DNA from: Saccharopolyspora sp. SCSIO 74807
Lineage (GTDB): Bacteria; Actinomycetota; Actinomycetes; Mycobacteriales; Pseudonocardiaceae
Direction: 5' to 3'
NCBI RefSeq assembly: GCF_037023755.1
Contig: NZ_CP146100.1
Span: 5,425,501-5,489,500 of the forward strand
DNA length: 64,000 nt
Made by a program: the position numbers and the translations under genes. Each line of letters begins with the position of its first letter. The stretch's first letter is position 1. Shown piece after piece: positions 45,078 to 54,601 of this stretch. Under the pieces are notes generated by a model. The model made no database searches and was not told where the DNA came from. It saw nothing but the letters and a program-made list of their open reading frames with translations.

Positions 45078-45842
45078 GTGGACGAAATGTCTCAGGATTC
45101 CGGCAACGACGGGCGCGCCGTCATCGGACTGCACGGGTGGTTCGGGTCGGCGACCGCGTGGCAGCCGCTGGCGGCCCACTTGGAGAACTCGCAGTTCGGT
45201 TACCACTTCATGGACTTCCGCGGGTACGGCTCACGGGCCGGTTCATCCGGCCGCTTCACCATCGCGGAAGCGGCCGCGGACGTGCTGGAGTTCGCCGACG
45301 AGCTCGGGCTGGAACGCTTCTGCCTGCTCGGCCACTCCATGGGTGGCAGCGTGATGCAGCGGGTCTACGCCGACGCGCCGGAGCGGGTCCGCGCCATGTT
45401 CGGCATCTCGCCGGTTCCGGCGAGCGGCATACCGTTCGACGACGCCACGTGGGAACTGTTCCGTTCGGCCGCGGACAGCGCGGAGGTGCGGCGCCAGATC
45501 ATCGACTTCACCACCGGCGGCAGGCTCGAACCGCGGCAGCTGGACGCCATGGTCGAGCACTCGGTGCGCAACAGCGAAGTCCCGGCGGTGTCCGCTTATC
45601 TGGAAGCTTGGGCCAGCACCGACTTCCACTCCGAGATCAACGGCGCCCGGGTGCCCGTAAAGGTGCTCATCGGCCGCAACGATCCTGCCGTGCACGCCGA
45701 GCTGATCCGGTCCACGTTCGGGCAGTGGTACCCGCACTTCGACCTGATCGAGTTCGCGGACGCGGGCCACTACGCCGCCGAGGAGGTTCCCGAGCGGACC
45801 GCGGAAGTCATCGAGGAATTCCTGCGGGACGCGGCCGGGTGA
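45078..45842 (+). CDS. Alpha/beta hydrolase, divergent from the P450 fusion
   Basis: 254 residues. Oxyanion motif VIGLHGWFGSATAWQPL, nucleophile elbow LLGHSMGGSVMQRVYA, acid near VLIGRNDPAVHAEL and catalytic His in FADAGHYAAEE. It is a soluble esterase/C-C hydrolase type without a signal peptide. I chose the GTG at 45078 because GGAGG lies close upstream; ATG 45051 is an alternative. The 71-bp divergent promoter shared with the P450 fusion suggests that the two act on the same compound, for example hydroxylation followed by ester or lactone hydrolysis. Confidence 0.83.
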   Translation: MDEMSQDSGNDGRAVIGLHGWFGSATAWQPLAAHLENSQFGYHFMDFRGYGSRAGSSGRFTIAEAAADVLEFADELGLERFCLLGHSMGGSVMQRVYADAPERVRAMFGISPVPASGIPFDDATWELFRSAADSAEVRRQIIDFTTGGRLEPRQLDAMVEHSVRNSEVPAVSAYLEAWASTDFHSEINGARVPVKVLIGRNDPAVHAELIRSTFGQWYPHFDLIEFADAGHYAAEEVPERTAEVIEEFLRDAAG

Positions 45843-45902
45843 AGCCGCACCGGCAAGCTCGGTGCGGCACCGCCTGGCGGAAACCGTTCATGCGCAACGA
45901 AT

Positions 45903-46787
45903 TCACTCCGGCACCGGCACGATCGCGCGGGCGGCTGCGGGCACGCATTCGCAGGTGACCGGCAGCGGCGCGAACGGTTCACCGTCGGCGTGACCGACGA
46001 TGTCCGTAGTGGACAGTCGCACGCGGACGGCGCGATAAGTCGTCACCTGCGGGTGCTCGACGTGTTCTCCGGTGTAGATCGCAGGCAGCAGGCGCACGAG
46101 CTCGATGAGCCGCCGATGCTCGATGACGGTGACGTCGAGCAAGCCGTCGGTTTGGTCCGCGTGCGGGCAGATCCGCATCCCGCCGCCGTAGGTCGCACCG
46201 TTGCCGACCGCCACCAGCATCGCGGGCACCGCCATCCGCCGGTCGTCCAGTTCGAGCACGTAGTCGCGGGGGCGCAGCGCGATGAGTTCGATCAGCACCG
46301 CGAGGTTGTAGCGCAGCTTGCCGCGCGGCCACCGCAGCCGGTTGGTGCGTTCGGTGACCTTGGCGTCGAAACCGCCCGCGAGAACAGTGCCGAACCAGCG
46401 GTCCCCGGCTCGTCCCAGATCGATCGGGCGCACCGCGCCGGTCGCCACCACCCGGGCGGCGGCGACGGGGTCGTGCCGCGGAATTCCCAGCATCCGCGCG
46501 TGGTCGTTGCCGGTTCCCGCCGGGATCACTCCGAACGGCGTGGAAGTTCCCGCCACCGCCTGCAATGCGATGTTGACGAGTCCGTCACCGCCGCACGCCA
46601 CGAGTGCGCCGGTGCCCGCGGCGACGGCCCGGTGCGCCAGCGCCGCGGACTCGGCCGCGTCCTTGCCCATCAGCGTGGTCACCGCAATCCCGCGGGCACG
46701 CAGGTACCGCAGTGCCCGCAGTGCTGCGGCCGCACCGCGGGATCGCCCGGAGTTCGGATTGACCAGCAGGCTGACGTCGCTGATCAC
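45903..46787 (-). CDS. Diacylglycerol kinase family lipid kinase
   Basis: 294 residues. The catalytic-domain motifs are clear: NPNSGRSRGAAAALRAL, the nucleotide-binding ACGGDGLVNIALQA and GVIPAGTGNDHARMLGIPR. The C-terminal beta-sandwich contains AVGNGATYGGGMRICP and TVIEHRRLIEL. It would phosphorylate diacylglycerol or a related lipid at the membrane. The GTG start overlaps the stop of the upstream FAD-oxidase remnant (GTGA), so its translation was once coupled to that gene, which is now deleted apart from its 3' end. Confidence 0.9.
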   Translation of the reverse strand: MISDVSLLVNPNSGRSRGAAAALRALRYLRARGIAVTTLMGKDAAESAALAHRAVAAGTGALVACGGDGLVNIALQAVAGTSTPFGVIPAGTGNDHARMLGIPRHDPVAAARVVATGAVRPIDLGRAGDRWFGTVLAGGFDAKVTERTNRLRWPRGKLRYNLAVLIELIALRPRDYVLELDDRRMAVPAMLVAVGNGATYGGGMRICPHADQTDGLLDVTVIEHRRLIELVRLLPAIYTGEHVEHPQVTTYRAVRVRLSTTDIVGHADGEPFAPLPVTCECVPAAARAIVPVPE

Positions 46788-46934
46788 GGGATCAGCTTGC
46801 CGGGGTTGAGCACACCGGATGGGTCCACAGTGGACTTCACGGCGCGCAGCACTTCCAGGCCGAGTTCGCCGACCTCGTCGGCCATCCATTCCCGGTGGTC
46901 CAGCCCCACCGCGTGGTGGTGGGTGATGGTGGCC
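46784..46934 (-). pseudogene. 3' remnant of an FAD-linked oxidase (alkyl-DHAP synthase type)
   Basis: The last ~50 codons read ATITHHHAVGLDHREWMADE and end AVKSTVDPSGVLNPGKLIP, the hallmark C-terminus of AgpS-like FAD-binding oxidases, which are normally about 500 residues. Upstream of the THHH motif homology stops abruptly and the DNA becomes glpD on the other strand. A deletion removed at least 90 percent of the gene. The stop still overlaps the start of the diacylglycerol kinase gene, as in an intact operon. Confidence 0.85.
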
Positions 46935-48167
46935 GACGAGGCGCTCACCGCGCCGCACCTGGTGCGTGCGCTGCCGCAGCTCGTACCGCTGATTCCCGGT
47001 GTCGCGGCGAAGCAGGCGGCGCTCACCGGGCTCGGGTTCCTGGCGGGCGATCTGCTCCGCCGCGGCTCCGGCACGTCGAGCGCGACCCTGCCCGCGCCGC
47101 GGCGCGCCTCCGGAGCCGAGGTGCGGCGGATGGTGCCCACCGTCCGGCCCGACCGGCTGCGGGGCGGGCTGCTGTCCTGGGATGGGCAGCTCTGCGACGA
47201 CGCCCGGCTGGTCGTCGGGCTCGCGCGCACCGCAGCGGCCTACGGTGCGCGGGTGCTCACCCGCTGCGCAGCCGAGCAGGTCACCGGTGACGGTGCGGTG
47301 CTGCGCGATCAGCGCACCGGCGAGACGACGCAGCTCAAGGCGCGCGCGGTGATCAACGCGGCCGGCGTGTGGACCGGCGAGGTCACGCCCGAGCTGCGAT
47401 TGCGCCCGAGCAGGGGTACCCACCTCGTGGTGCCCGACTCGGCGTTCGGCGGCCTGGACGCGGGGCTGACGGTGCCGGTGCCCGGGACCACGAACCGCTT
47501 CGTGTTCGCCCTGCCCGCCGGTTCCGGCAGGGTCTACGTCGGGCTCACCGACGAGGAGCAGAACGGTCCGATCCCGGACGTTCCCAGCTCCTCCCCGCAC
47601 GAGGTCGAGTTCCTGCTCGACACGATCAACTCCGCGCTGGCCCGGCCGATCCGCGAAACCGACGTGCTGGGCACCTACTCCGGGCTGCGTCCGCTGCTGG
47701 ACAGCGGCGGCGAGGGCGAGAGCTCGGACCTCTCCCGCGACCACGCGGTGCTGACCGGGTCGAACGGGACGATCAGCGTGGTGGGCGGCAAGCTGACGAC
47801 CTACCGGAAGATGGCGCAGGACGCCGTCGACGCGGCGCAGCTGCCCGCTCGGCCGTGCCGCACCCGGAACCTGCCGCTCATCGGCGCGGCGACGCCCGCA
47901 GGTCTGTCCAGAGTGGACCCTTCGCCGCGGTTGATCGCCCGCTACGGCACGGAAGCGGCTGCGGTCGTCGCGGAGGCGGAAGGTGACGCGCGGTTGCTCG
48001 AACCCGTCGACGGGCTCGACGTCACGCCCGCCGAACTGCGCTACGCCGTGCGGCACGAAGGCGCGCTCGACGCCGCGGACCTCCTCGACCGGCGGACCCG
48101 GATCGGGCTGGTCGAGGCGGACCGGGCGCGAGCGGTGCCTGCGGCGGAGGAAGCGCTCGCCGAGTAG
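46926..48167 (+). pseudogene. glpD: 5'-truncated glycerol-3-phosphate dehydrogenase
   Basis: The open frame encodes 413 residues aligned with GlpD from about residue 90 to the end: PHLVRALPQLVPLIPGVAAK, INAAGVWTGEV, SRGTHLVVPDSAFGG, the GTYSGLRPLLDSGGEGE segment and GGKLTTYRKMAQDAVDAA. The first ~90 residues, with the FAD-binding GxGxxG motif, are missing, so it should be inactive. The ATG at 46926 that opens the frame belongs to antisense DNA of the oxidase remnant. The rest of the frame has no stop or frameshift, suggesting that the deletion is recent. Confidence 0.85.
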
Positions 48168-48176
48168 CGGCAGTGC

Positions 48177-48221
48177 GCGGTGCCGGTTGCTCAGGAACTC
48201 GCCGCAAGCTAGCGGCACCGC
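48177..48221. terminator. Inverted repeat between glpD remnant and mobA
   Basis: GCGGTGCCG at 48177-48185 pairs with CGGCACCGC at 48213-48221 over a 27-nt loop. A second, tighter hairpin, TCCGGG-AAAA-CCCGGA, follows at 48222-48237. Lying between convergent genes, they may terminate transcription in both directions. Confidence 0.55.
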
Positions 48222-48260
48222 TCCGGGAAAACCCGGAAAACCGCGCCGCACGAGCGGAAA

Positions 48261-50168
48261 TCAGGTGCTGCGTCCGGCCTCGACCAGTGATCCGCGGAGG
48301 AACTCGACCAGTTCTTGGTGCGCGTCGAGCGGCAGCACGTTCGCGACGTACTGGTCCGGCCGGACGAGCACGACGGCCCCGCGTTCCCGGTCCACGCCGC
48401 GCAGCTCGAAGATGTCGGCAGCCGGATCGGGGCAGAAGACCTTCTCGTAGTCGACGAGCCCGAACGGCCCCTTCCGCGGCAGCAGGACCGGCGGCAGGTC
48501 CGCCACGGTGACATCGCGATGCCCCTGTTGGAGCACCGCCCGGACGTCGATCACCGAGTCGGGCTCGGCGCCGGGCGGGGTGAACCGGGCGATCGGCGAG
48601 TTCTCCGCGGCCAGAAACCCGGTCAGGGCGCGGAATCGGGAGCCGGACCCGCCCGGGTGCGCGCGATCCGCGAACACGTAGGCGCGCCAGGCGCCGTCCG
48701 CGCGGGCCGCGTGGCCGAGGTGCATCGGCTTCGCGTCCGCCAGCCGCACGACCGGCGCGGAATGCAACCGCGTCCCGATCCGGAAGCCGTCGGCCAAGTC
48801 CTGATGAGCGGGTAGCGCGGTGAGCACGGACGACTCGTAGCGCACCGCGACCCCGGCGGTGAACCGGCCCTGCTCGCGGAAGTAGCGCTGGAACCGCGCC
48901 GGATCGGCGTCCTGCCCGTCCGGCCGGGCGCTGAACAGCGCGGCGAACTCGCGGTCGAAATCGATGAGTTCCTGCGCGACCTGTTGGCGCTCCTCGGAGT
49001 AGGTGCGCAACACCTCGGGGCGCGAGGTCCCGCGCAGCACGGTCGCGAGTTTCCACCCGAGGTTCCAGGCGTCGGCCATCGAGACGTTCATGCCCTGCCC
49101 GGCCTTCGCGCTGTGCGTGTGGCAGGCGTCGCCCGCGATGAAAACCCGGGGCAGCCTGTCGTCGTCCGCCTCGTCGGGGACGTCGTCGAAGCGGTCGCAG
49201 AGGCGCTGTCCGACCTCGTAGACCGCCCACCAACCCACGTGCTGCACGTCGAGGGTGTACGGGTGCAGGATCCGATTCGCCACCGCGGCGAGCTTTTCCG
49301 GCGTCACACTGCGATTTCGCAGCATCTCGGCGTCGCGGTCGTTGTCCAGCTCGATGTAGAGCCGCACGAGGTGGCCGCCCTCGCGCGGGATGACCAGGAT
49401 GCCGCCCTCCCGCGAGTTGATCACGGATTTCAGCCGGATGTCCGGGAAATCGGTGACGGCGAGAACGTCCAGCACGCCCCAAACCTGGTTCGTCGCATCG
49501 CCTTCGAGGCTGCGGCCGATGGCCTGCCTGGTGGCGCTGCGCGAACCGTCGCAACCGACGACGTAGCGGGCGTTGATCGTCGAGGTCTCGCCGGTCGGTT
49601 CGGCGCCTTCGACGTGCTGCAGCGTAACCGTAACCGGGTGCTCGGCGGAGTTGTCGACCTGCACGTCGCCGGCGTGCAGGCCGTGGAACGGCTCGGCGCG
49701 GGTGGCGCTGCGGCGCATGTGCTCGCGCAGGTAGGTCAGCATCCGCGCCTGGTTGACGATCATGTGCGGCATCTCGGAGAGGTCGTCCTCGACGTCTTCG
49801 ACCCGCCCGGTGCGCGTGATCGATGCGCCGTCGGCCGGATCGGGCCGCCAGAAGGTCACCTCGTTGACCTGGTAGCCCTCGTGGATGAGCCGGTCGGCCA
49901 ACCCGAACGCCTCGAAGATCTCCACCGTGCGGCACGCGACGCCGTCGGCCTGGCCGACCTCGAGCGGCCCGTCCCGCCGGTCGACGAGCACGGTGTGGAT
50001 CTCGGGGAACTCGGCGAGCTGGGCCGCCAGCAGCAGCCCGGCCGGGCCGGCACCGATGATCACGACGTCGGCCGTGTCCGGCAGGCCCGCCGGACGTTCG
50101 GACAGCGCCGGGTGGGGTTCCGCGACGAACGGATCCCCGGGCTTGTAGCCGTTGAGGTAGAACTGCAC
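48261..50168 (-). CDS. mobA: 3-hydroxybenzoate 4-monooxygenase-like flavoprotein (MobA type)
   Basis: 635 residues, about the size of MobA. Close matches include the start VQFYLNGYKPGDPFVAEP, FAD motif VIIGAGPAGLLLAAQLAEFP, QADGVACRTVEIFEAFGLAD, VWGVLDVLAVTDFPDIRLKS and GDACHTHSAKAGQGMNVSMA, then a C-terminal thioredoxin-like domain ending VLVRPDQYVANVLPLDAHQE. MobA hydroxylates 3-hydroxybenzoate to protocatechuate with NADPH and O2. The GTG at 50168 has GGAGGAG eight bases upstream. A LysR gene lies upstream on the same strand. A different phenolic substrate cannot be excluded. Confidence 0.88.
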   Translation of the reverse strand: MQFYLNGYKPGDPFVAEPHPALSERPAGLPDTADVVIIGAGPAGLLLAAQLAEFPEIHTVLVDRRDGPLEVGQADGVACRTVEIFEAFGLADRLIHEGYQVNEVTFWRPDPADGASITRTGRVEDVEDDLSEMPHMIVNQARMLTYLREHMRRSATRAEPFHGLHAGDVQVDNSAEHPVTVTLQHVEGAEPTGETSTINARYVVGCDGSRSATRQAIGRSLEGDATNQVWGVLDVLAVTDFPDIRLKSVINSREGGILVIPREGGHLVRLYIELDNDRDAEMLRNRSVTPEKLAAVANRILHPYTLDVQHVGWWAVYEVGQRLCDRFDDVPDEADDDRLPRVFIAGDACHTHSAKAGQGMNVSMADAWNLGWKLATVLRGTSRPEVLRTYSEERQQVAQELIDFDREFAALFSARPDGQDADPARFQRYFREQGRFTAGVAVRYESSVLTALPAHQDLADGFRIGTRLHSAPVVRLADAKPMHLGHAARADGAWRAYVFADRAHPGGSGSRFRALTGFLAAENSPIARFTPPGAEPDSVIDVRAVLQQGHRDVTVADLPPVLLPRKGPFGLVDYEKVFCPDPAADIFELRGVDRERGAVVLVRPDQYVANVLPLDAHQELVEFLRGSLVEAGRST

Positions 50169-50306
50169 TGAACTGGCTCCTCCGCGCATCGGACTCCCCG
50201 CCGTCCAAGGTGGACGGCGCCGGGCCCGCGGGCTGACAACCTCCATCGTGCGTCCGCTACGCCCTGCCGGAACAGGTTGTTCTGCCATGGAGAACCCTTC
50301 GGCGCA

Positions 50307-51215
50307 TCACGGACGCCGCCCGGGAACCTCCTCGGCGACCTCGTGCAGCGCGGCCGCCAGCGCTCCCACTCCCGGCGGGACGGCGCCTTCCCGCGTGGCG
50401 AACGCGATGGTGCGGGTCAGCGCCGGGGTGACCGGAACGAGGCGCACACCGGGATAGCCCTCCACCGCGGGCCGCGGTACCAGCGTGACGGCGAGCCCGC
50501 CCGCGACCAGCGTCATCTGCGTCTGGAAGTCGTCCACGACGAACCTGACCTCCGGTTCGATGCCGCAGCGCCGCATGGCTTGGTTCTGCGCGTCGTGGTG
50601 GTCGGTGCCGGGTCTGCACGCCGTCCACAGCTCGTCGTGCAGCTGATCGAGGGCGACTGTCTCGCAATCGGCCAAGGGGTGCTGCGCGCTCACGGCCAAG
50701 TGCACGTCGTGCACCACGAGCGGCTCCATCCGGACGCGCGGCGGCACCCGCACTTGCAGCGTGGACCAGTTCTCCACGAGCACGACGTCGAGCTCGCGGC
50801 TGCGCAGCAGCGGGACCATGTCGACCGCCTCGCCGCTGCGCGCGCTCGGCGCCAGTTCCGGGTGCCGCTCGGCGACCAGCCGCAACGCCGGGCCGAGCAG
50901 CAGGCCGAACGTGCTGTTGATGGCTCCGATCCGCAACGGACCCACCACGCGGCCGTGCAACGTGGCCAGCGAGTGCTCGGTCTCGCTGACGGTGCGCGCG
51001 ACGCGCTGCGCCGCCTCCGCCGCGAGGTGACCGGCCGTGGTCAGCCGCACGCCGCGGCCGTCCGGTTCGAGCAGCACGGATCGGGTCTCGCGCTCCAGCT
51101 TGCGGATCTGCTGCGTGACGGCGGGACCGGTGACGTGCAGGGTCGCCGCGGCCGCTCCGATCGAGCCGTGCTCGGCGATCGCGGCCAGGACGCGGAGCCG
51201 CTCCCAGTTCAACAT
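50307..51215 (-). CDS. LysR-family regulator
   Basis: 302 residues: N-terminal helix-turn-helix (MLNWERLRVLAAIAEHGSIG, then AAATLHVTGPAVTQQIRKLE) and a periplasmic-binding-like effector domain (about 90-300). I chose the ATG at 51215, the usual LysR start; an upstream ATG at 51245 adds only ten residues. It is divergent from the EamA-family transporter (73-bp gap) and lies upstream of mobA on the same strand, so it may control either. Confidence 0.9.
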   Translation of the reverse strand: MLNWERLRVLAAIAEHGSIGAAAATLHVTGPAVTQQIRKLERETRSVLLEPDGRGVRLTTAGHLAAEAAQRVARTVSETEHSLATLHGRVVGPLRIGAINSTFGLLLGPALRLVAERHPELAPSARSGEAVDMVPLLRSRELDVVLVENWSTLQVRVPPRVRMEPLVVHDVHLAVSAQHPLADCETVALDQLHDELWTACRPGTDHHDAQNQAMRRCGIEPEVRFVVDDFQTQMTLVAGGLAVTLVPRPAVEGYPGVRLVPVTPALTRTIAFATREGAVPPGVGALAAALHEVAEEVPGRRP

Positions 51216-51288
51216 GTAACCCAACCTAATCGAATACCGGCACAAAGACTAAGTTGTGCTGCGCTGACTGCGTCGTCAGGGTGGAAGC

Positions 51289-52269
51289 GTGACTGTGCAC
51301 GAGGGGAAGACGTCTGCCGCAAGCCCGAACCGCGTTCCCGCGTTGTGGGTCGCGCTCGGAGCCGCGTCGCTGTCGGTGTCGGCGGTGCTGATCACGCTCG
51401 CCGACGTCTCGGCGCCGACCGCCGCGTTCTACCGGTGCGCGCTCGCGCTGATCCCGCTCGCTCCGTTCGTGCTCCGCGATGTCCTGCGGCACGGGCTCCC
51501 GGAGCTGCCCGTCGTGGGCATGGCGCTGCTGGGCGGGTCTTTCCTCGGGATCGACTACCTGATGTGGAACGTGAGCATCGCCGATGTCGGCGCGGGAATC
51601 GCCACCGTGCTGGTCAACATGCAGGTGGTGCTGTTCCCCCTGGTCATGTGGGCGGTCGCCGGGGTGCGGCCGGCACGGCGGTTCGTCGCGGCGATCCCGA
51701 TCCTGCTGGTGGGGGTGGCGCTGGCGGGCGGCGTCGTCGGGCCTGGGCCTGCGGGTGGCAACGCGGTGCGCGGCACGCTGCTGTCGCTGGCGGCCGCGCT
51801 CGCCTACTCCGGTTACCTCTACTTCGGCCAGCGCTGCGGGGTGCGGGCACCTCGGCACTTCGCGACTCCCGTCTTCCTGGCGACGGCAGCGGCGGCGGTG
51901 ATGTCCGGTGTCGTCGGCACCGCCACCTCCGGGATCGCGTTCGACCTCGGCCCGGAGTCGTGGTTGTGCCTCGCGCTGGTCGCCCTGTTCGGCCAGGCGA
52001 TCGGCTGGCTGCTCGTCGGCTACGGCCTGCCGCGGCTCGATCCGGCGCTGTCGTCGACCCTGCTGCTGTTGCAGCCGATCGGCGCGGCGCTGCTCGGAGC
52101 CGTCGTGCTGGACGAGGTTCCGACCGCGACGCAGCTCGCGGGATGCGCGGCGGTCCTGGTCACGGTGTGGGTCACCGCGCTCGGCGGATCGCGCGCCGCG
52201 GGCAGGCGGCGGGCGCGGAAACCGGAAGCCGCGCGCGAGGACGCGGTTCAGGAGTCCTCCTGCGGCTAG
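51289..52269 (+). CDS. EamA/DMT-family transporter
   Basis: 326 residues with ten hydrophobic segments in two EamA halves (VSAVLITLADVSAPTAAFYR and later LLLQPIGAALLGAVVLDEVP). DMT proteins of this type export amino acids or metabolites. It starts at GTG and is divergent from the LysR regulator, the common arrangement for LysR-controlled exporters. The C-terminal tail is basic. Confidence 0.87.
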   Translation: MTVHEGKTSAASPNRVPALWVALGAASLSVSAVLITLADVSAPTAAFYRCALALIPLAPFVLRDVLRHGLPELPVVGMALLGGSFLGIDYLMWNVSIADVGAGIATVLVNMQVVLFPLVMWAVAGVRPARRFVAAIPILLVGVALAGGVVGPGPAGGNAVRGTLLSLAAALAYSGYLYFGQRCGVRAPRHFATPVFLATAAAAVMSGVVGTATSGIAFDLGPESWLCLALVALFGQAIGWLLVGYGLPRLDPALSSTLLLLQPIGAALLGAVVLDEVPTATQLAGCAAVLVTVWVTALGGSRAAGRRRARKPEAAREDAVQESSCG

Positions 52270-52393
52270 GGCCTGCAGGACGAAGGTCGGCAGCGCATCT
52301 CGCTCGGCCGGACGGATTTCCGCGCCACCGCGCCTGTTCCGCCGACCGCGCCCCGCTGGGAAGGTCGACGGCTGGAGAGATCACGAACACGTC

Positions 52394-53053
52394 CTAGTCG
52401 CGCCTGCAACGCAGATAGTGCTGCATCTCCGGCTCGGCCCCGGTGCTCGTGTCGGTGGGCTGGTAGGCGACCACGTGGTCTTCGAGGATGGTGAGCCCCG
52501 CTGGCTCGAGCATCCGGCTCAGCTCCTGCCGCGGGTAGCCCGAGACGCGGATTTCGCTGCCGAGGAACGAAACCTGCTGGTAGTCCTGATCCATCTCGAC
52601 CATGGACAGCGCCAGCAGCCCGCCGGGGACGAGCAGGCGGCCCAAGGTGGCCAGCATTTCGGCGATCTCCGCGCGCGAGAGCATCAGCAGCGAGAAGAAG
52701 GCGGTCGCCGCGTCGAACCGGCCCAGCCCGTCCGCGCCGTCCGGTCGCAGCGTCAGCATGTCCCGCCGATGCAGGTCGGCTTCGGGAACGTTGCCGCGGG
52801 CCAGCCGCAACATCTCCGCGGAGATGTCCACTCCCGTGACGTCGAAGCCGGCGTCCACGAGCTGAGCCGCCGTGGGAAGCCCGGTACCGCAGCCGAGGTC
52901 CAGCACCCGCGCCCGCTGCGGTAATGCGCCCGCCAGCCACTCCCCTGCGGCCAGCTGCGCCTCCCGCTGCCCGAAGGCCGCGTCGTAGGCATCGCCGATG
53001 GTGTCGAACGCCGCCGCTTGCTCGCGGCGGCTGCTCTCCGCGAAGTCCCGCAC
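52394..53053 (-). CDS. Class I SAM-dependent methyltransferase
   Basis: 219 residues. Motif I RVLDLGCGTGLPTAAQLVDA, the acidic residue in VTGVDISAEMLRLAR, and FDAATAFFSLLMLSRAEIAE as motif II/post-I region are clear. The start is a GTG with GAGGGGG upstream. Substrate unknown. It lies 80 bp downstream of a PP-loop protein gene and a NUDIX gene on the same strand, which may form one unit. Confidence 0.85.
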   Translation of the reverse strand: MRDFAESSRREQAAAFDTIGDAYDAAFGQREAQLAAGEWLAGALPQRARVLDLGCGTGLPTAAQLVDAGFDVTGVDISAEMLRLARGNVPEADLHRRDMLTLRPDGADGLGRFDAATAFFSLLMLSRAEIAEMLATLGRLLVPGGLLALSMVEMDQDYQQVSFLGSEIRVSGYPRQELSRMLEPAGLTILEDHVVAYQPTDTSTGAEPEMQHYLRCRRD

Positions 53054-53133
53054 GGATTTCCCCCTCTGGATCGGTTTTTCCTGCCGGTGACCGTCCGTTG
53101 CGGACAGCCGGAAGCTCGATCAGCTCGCGAGCC

Positions 53134-53829
53134 TCAGCAACCGTGCAGGGCGGCGGCAGGCAGGTGCCGTCCGGCGAGGAACTCGACGATCTCCCGCGCC
53201 AGCGGTTCCTTCTCCTTGAGGTAGGCCAGCACGACGTCGTCGGAGGGAGAGCTGAAGCTGTCGCCGAACATGGCGTTCTCCTCCAATGATTTCGTGGTCA
53301 GGCCCAGCTGCATCAGCCGGTATTTGACCAGGTCCTCCGAGCTGGCGTACTCGTAGATCGGACTGTAGCCGGTCATCCCGTAGGAAGCGGTGAAGTTCTC
53401 GAAGAAGACCCGCGCCACGTCCCGCTGCTCGGCGAGATCCTGCTGGTAGCGGGCGATCCCGTCGTTCATCACCGTGATGTCGTTGCGCCTGCAGTAATCC
53501 ACGGCGTGCACGTACATCGCGAGCTTGTCGCCGAGCAGGATCAGGTTCTTGCGATGGGTGAGGATGTCGTCTTCGAGGTTGGCCAGCGCGATGCTGCGCA
53601 GGCTTCCGCTGATGTCCTCGACGGCGACCTCGCGCACGAGGTCACCGAAGCGCCCGCGCAGCTCGTCGACGCGGAGTTGGAACAACGCGGTCCCCGGGTG
53701 CCCGCTGGTGACGTTGAACAGGTGCACGGGGATGCCCTGCAACATGAGCGATGCGGCGACCAAGGTGCTGTCCCGGCCGCCGCTGAACAGGACGAGCTGG
53801 GCGGCGAGCGGATCAGGGCTGGTGCTCAT
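53134..53829 (-). CDS. PP-loop ATPase (adenine nucleotide alpha-hydrolase-like / QueC-like)
   Basis: 231 residues. The ATP-binding PP-loop is [20 protein letters not shown] (residues 13-32), typical of enzymes that adenylate a substrate, such as QueC, TilS and ThiI. The rest ([20 protein letters not shown], then [20 protein letters not shown]) lacks the zinc-binding Cys cluster of true QueC. Function unknown. The ATG at 53829 has GGAGG upstream. It lies between a methyltransferase and a NUDIX hydrolase gene. Confidence 0.8.
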   Translation of the reverse strand: MSTSPDPLAAQLVLFSGGRDSTLVAASLMLQGIPVHLFNVTSGHPGTALFQLRVDELRGRFGDLVREVAVEDISGSLRSIALANLEDDILTHRKNLILLGDKLAMYVHAVDYCRRNDITVMNDGIARYQQDLAEQRDVARVFFENFTASYGMTGYSPIYEYASSEDLVKYRLMQLGLTTKSLEENAMFGDSFSSPSDDVVLAYLKEKEPLAREIVEFLAGRHLPAAALHGC

Positions 53830-53890
53830 TCGTGCCTCCTCGGCGGTGATTGGTTCGAGCCTGCCGGCTCGGCGACGTCCGCAGGTGGGG

Positions 53891-54361
53891 TCAGTGGAGG
53901 TCACCCAGGTACACGGCGTCCGCGGCGCGCATCGGCACGTGTTCGCGCAGGTGGTCGGCGAGACCGCTGGGATAGAGCGAATCGGGGTCGAGATCGGCCA
54001 CCGGGAGCCACGCCAGGGATCGCTGGTCGGTGTCCGGTCGTTCGGGCGCGGGAGCAGCGGCCCGGGCGTCCTGCCGCGCGACCAGGAAGATGGCGTGCAG
54101 CTGCTGATCAGGGCGCTTGTTGCGGAGGTGGGGGTGGCGCTCGGGCAGGAACTCCCAAACGTGCCACAACGGACCCACGACGATCGGCAGCCCGGTCTCC
54201 TCGCGGAACTCCCGCCGTGCGGCCTCGTCCAGTCGTTCGCCCCGCCGCTGCTTGCCGCCCGGGAGCACGTACCAGGTCCCGAACTCGCGGTTGCGGTTCT
54301 CTATCAATAGGCAGTTTCCGGATTCCACCAGCAGACCGCGTGCGCAAACAGTCATCGCCAT
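53891..54361 (-). CDS. NUDIX hydrolase
   Basis: 156 residues. The NUDIX box is intact ([20 protein letters not shown] followed by ETG, about residues 35-57), with the catalytic Glu pair binding Mg2+. It should hydrolyse a nucleoside-diphosphate-linked compound. The start is uncertain: ATG 54361 and ATG 54355 fit the beta-strand start of the fold, and neither has a clear ribosome site. The 5' region is unusually AT-rich for this window. The stop lies 61 bp before the PP-loop gene start. Confidence 0.83.
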   Translation of the reverse strand: MAMTVCARGLLVESGNCLLIENRNREFGTWYVLPGGKQRRGERLDEAARREFREETGLPIVVGPLWHVWEFLPERHPHLRNKRPDQQLHAIFLVARQDARAAAPAPERPDTDQRSLAWLPVADLDPDSLYPSGLADHLREHVPMRAADAVYLGDLH

Positions 54362-54601
54362 TCGATGGACCAAACCGTCGCACCCCTCCGCGTCAGGTCT
54401 TCCGCAATACCGGAAGTGTCCATCGCTGAACATCGCACCGGGAGAGGTCGGCGGCGCAATTCACCCGCACGGACGTACACGCGCTTGCGGACCGGCGAAG
54501 TATTCTGCACCGGAAATTCATTCCAGCGGCCGGATATAGCGGCAAAAGCGCTGCTTACCGCGCCCGGCGCCGACCACCTGCACTCGCGGCTCGATACGAA
54601 C

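Noticed and set aside
45990-46925. 5' part of the long plus-strand frame leading into glpD
   Set aside because: It is antisense to the diacylglycerol kinase and the oxidase remnant; only the part after about 46930 is glpD.
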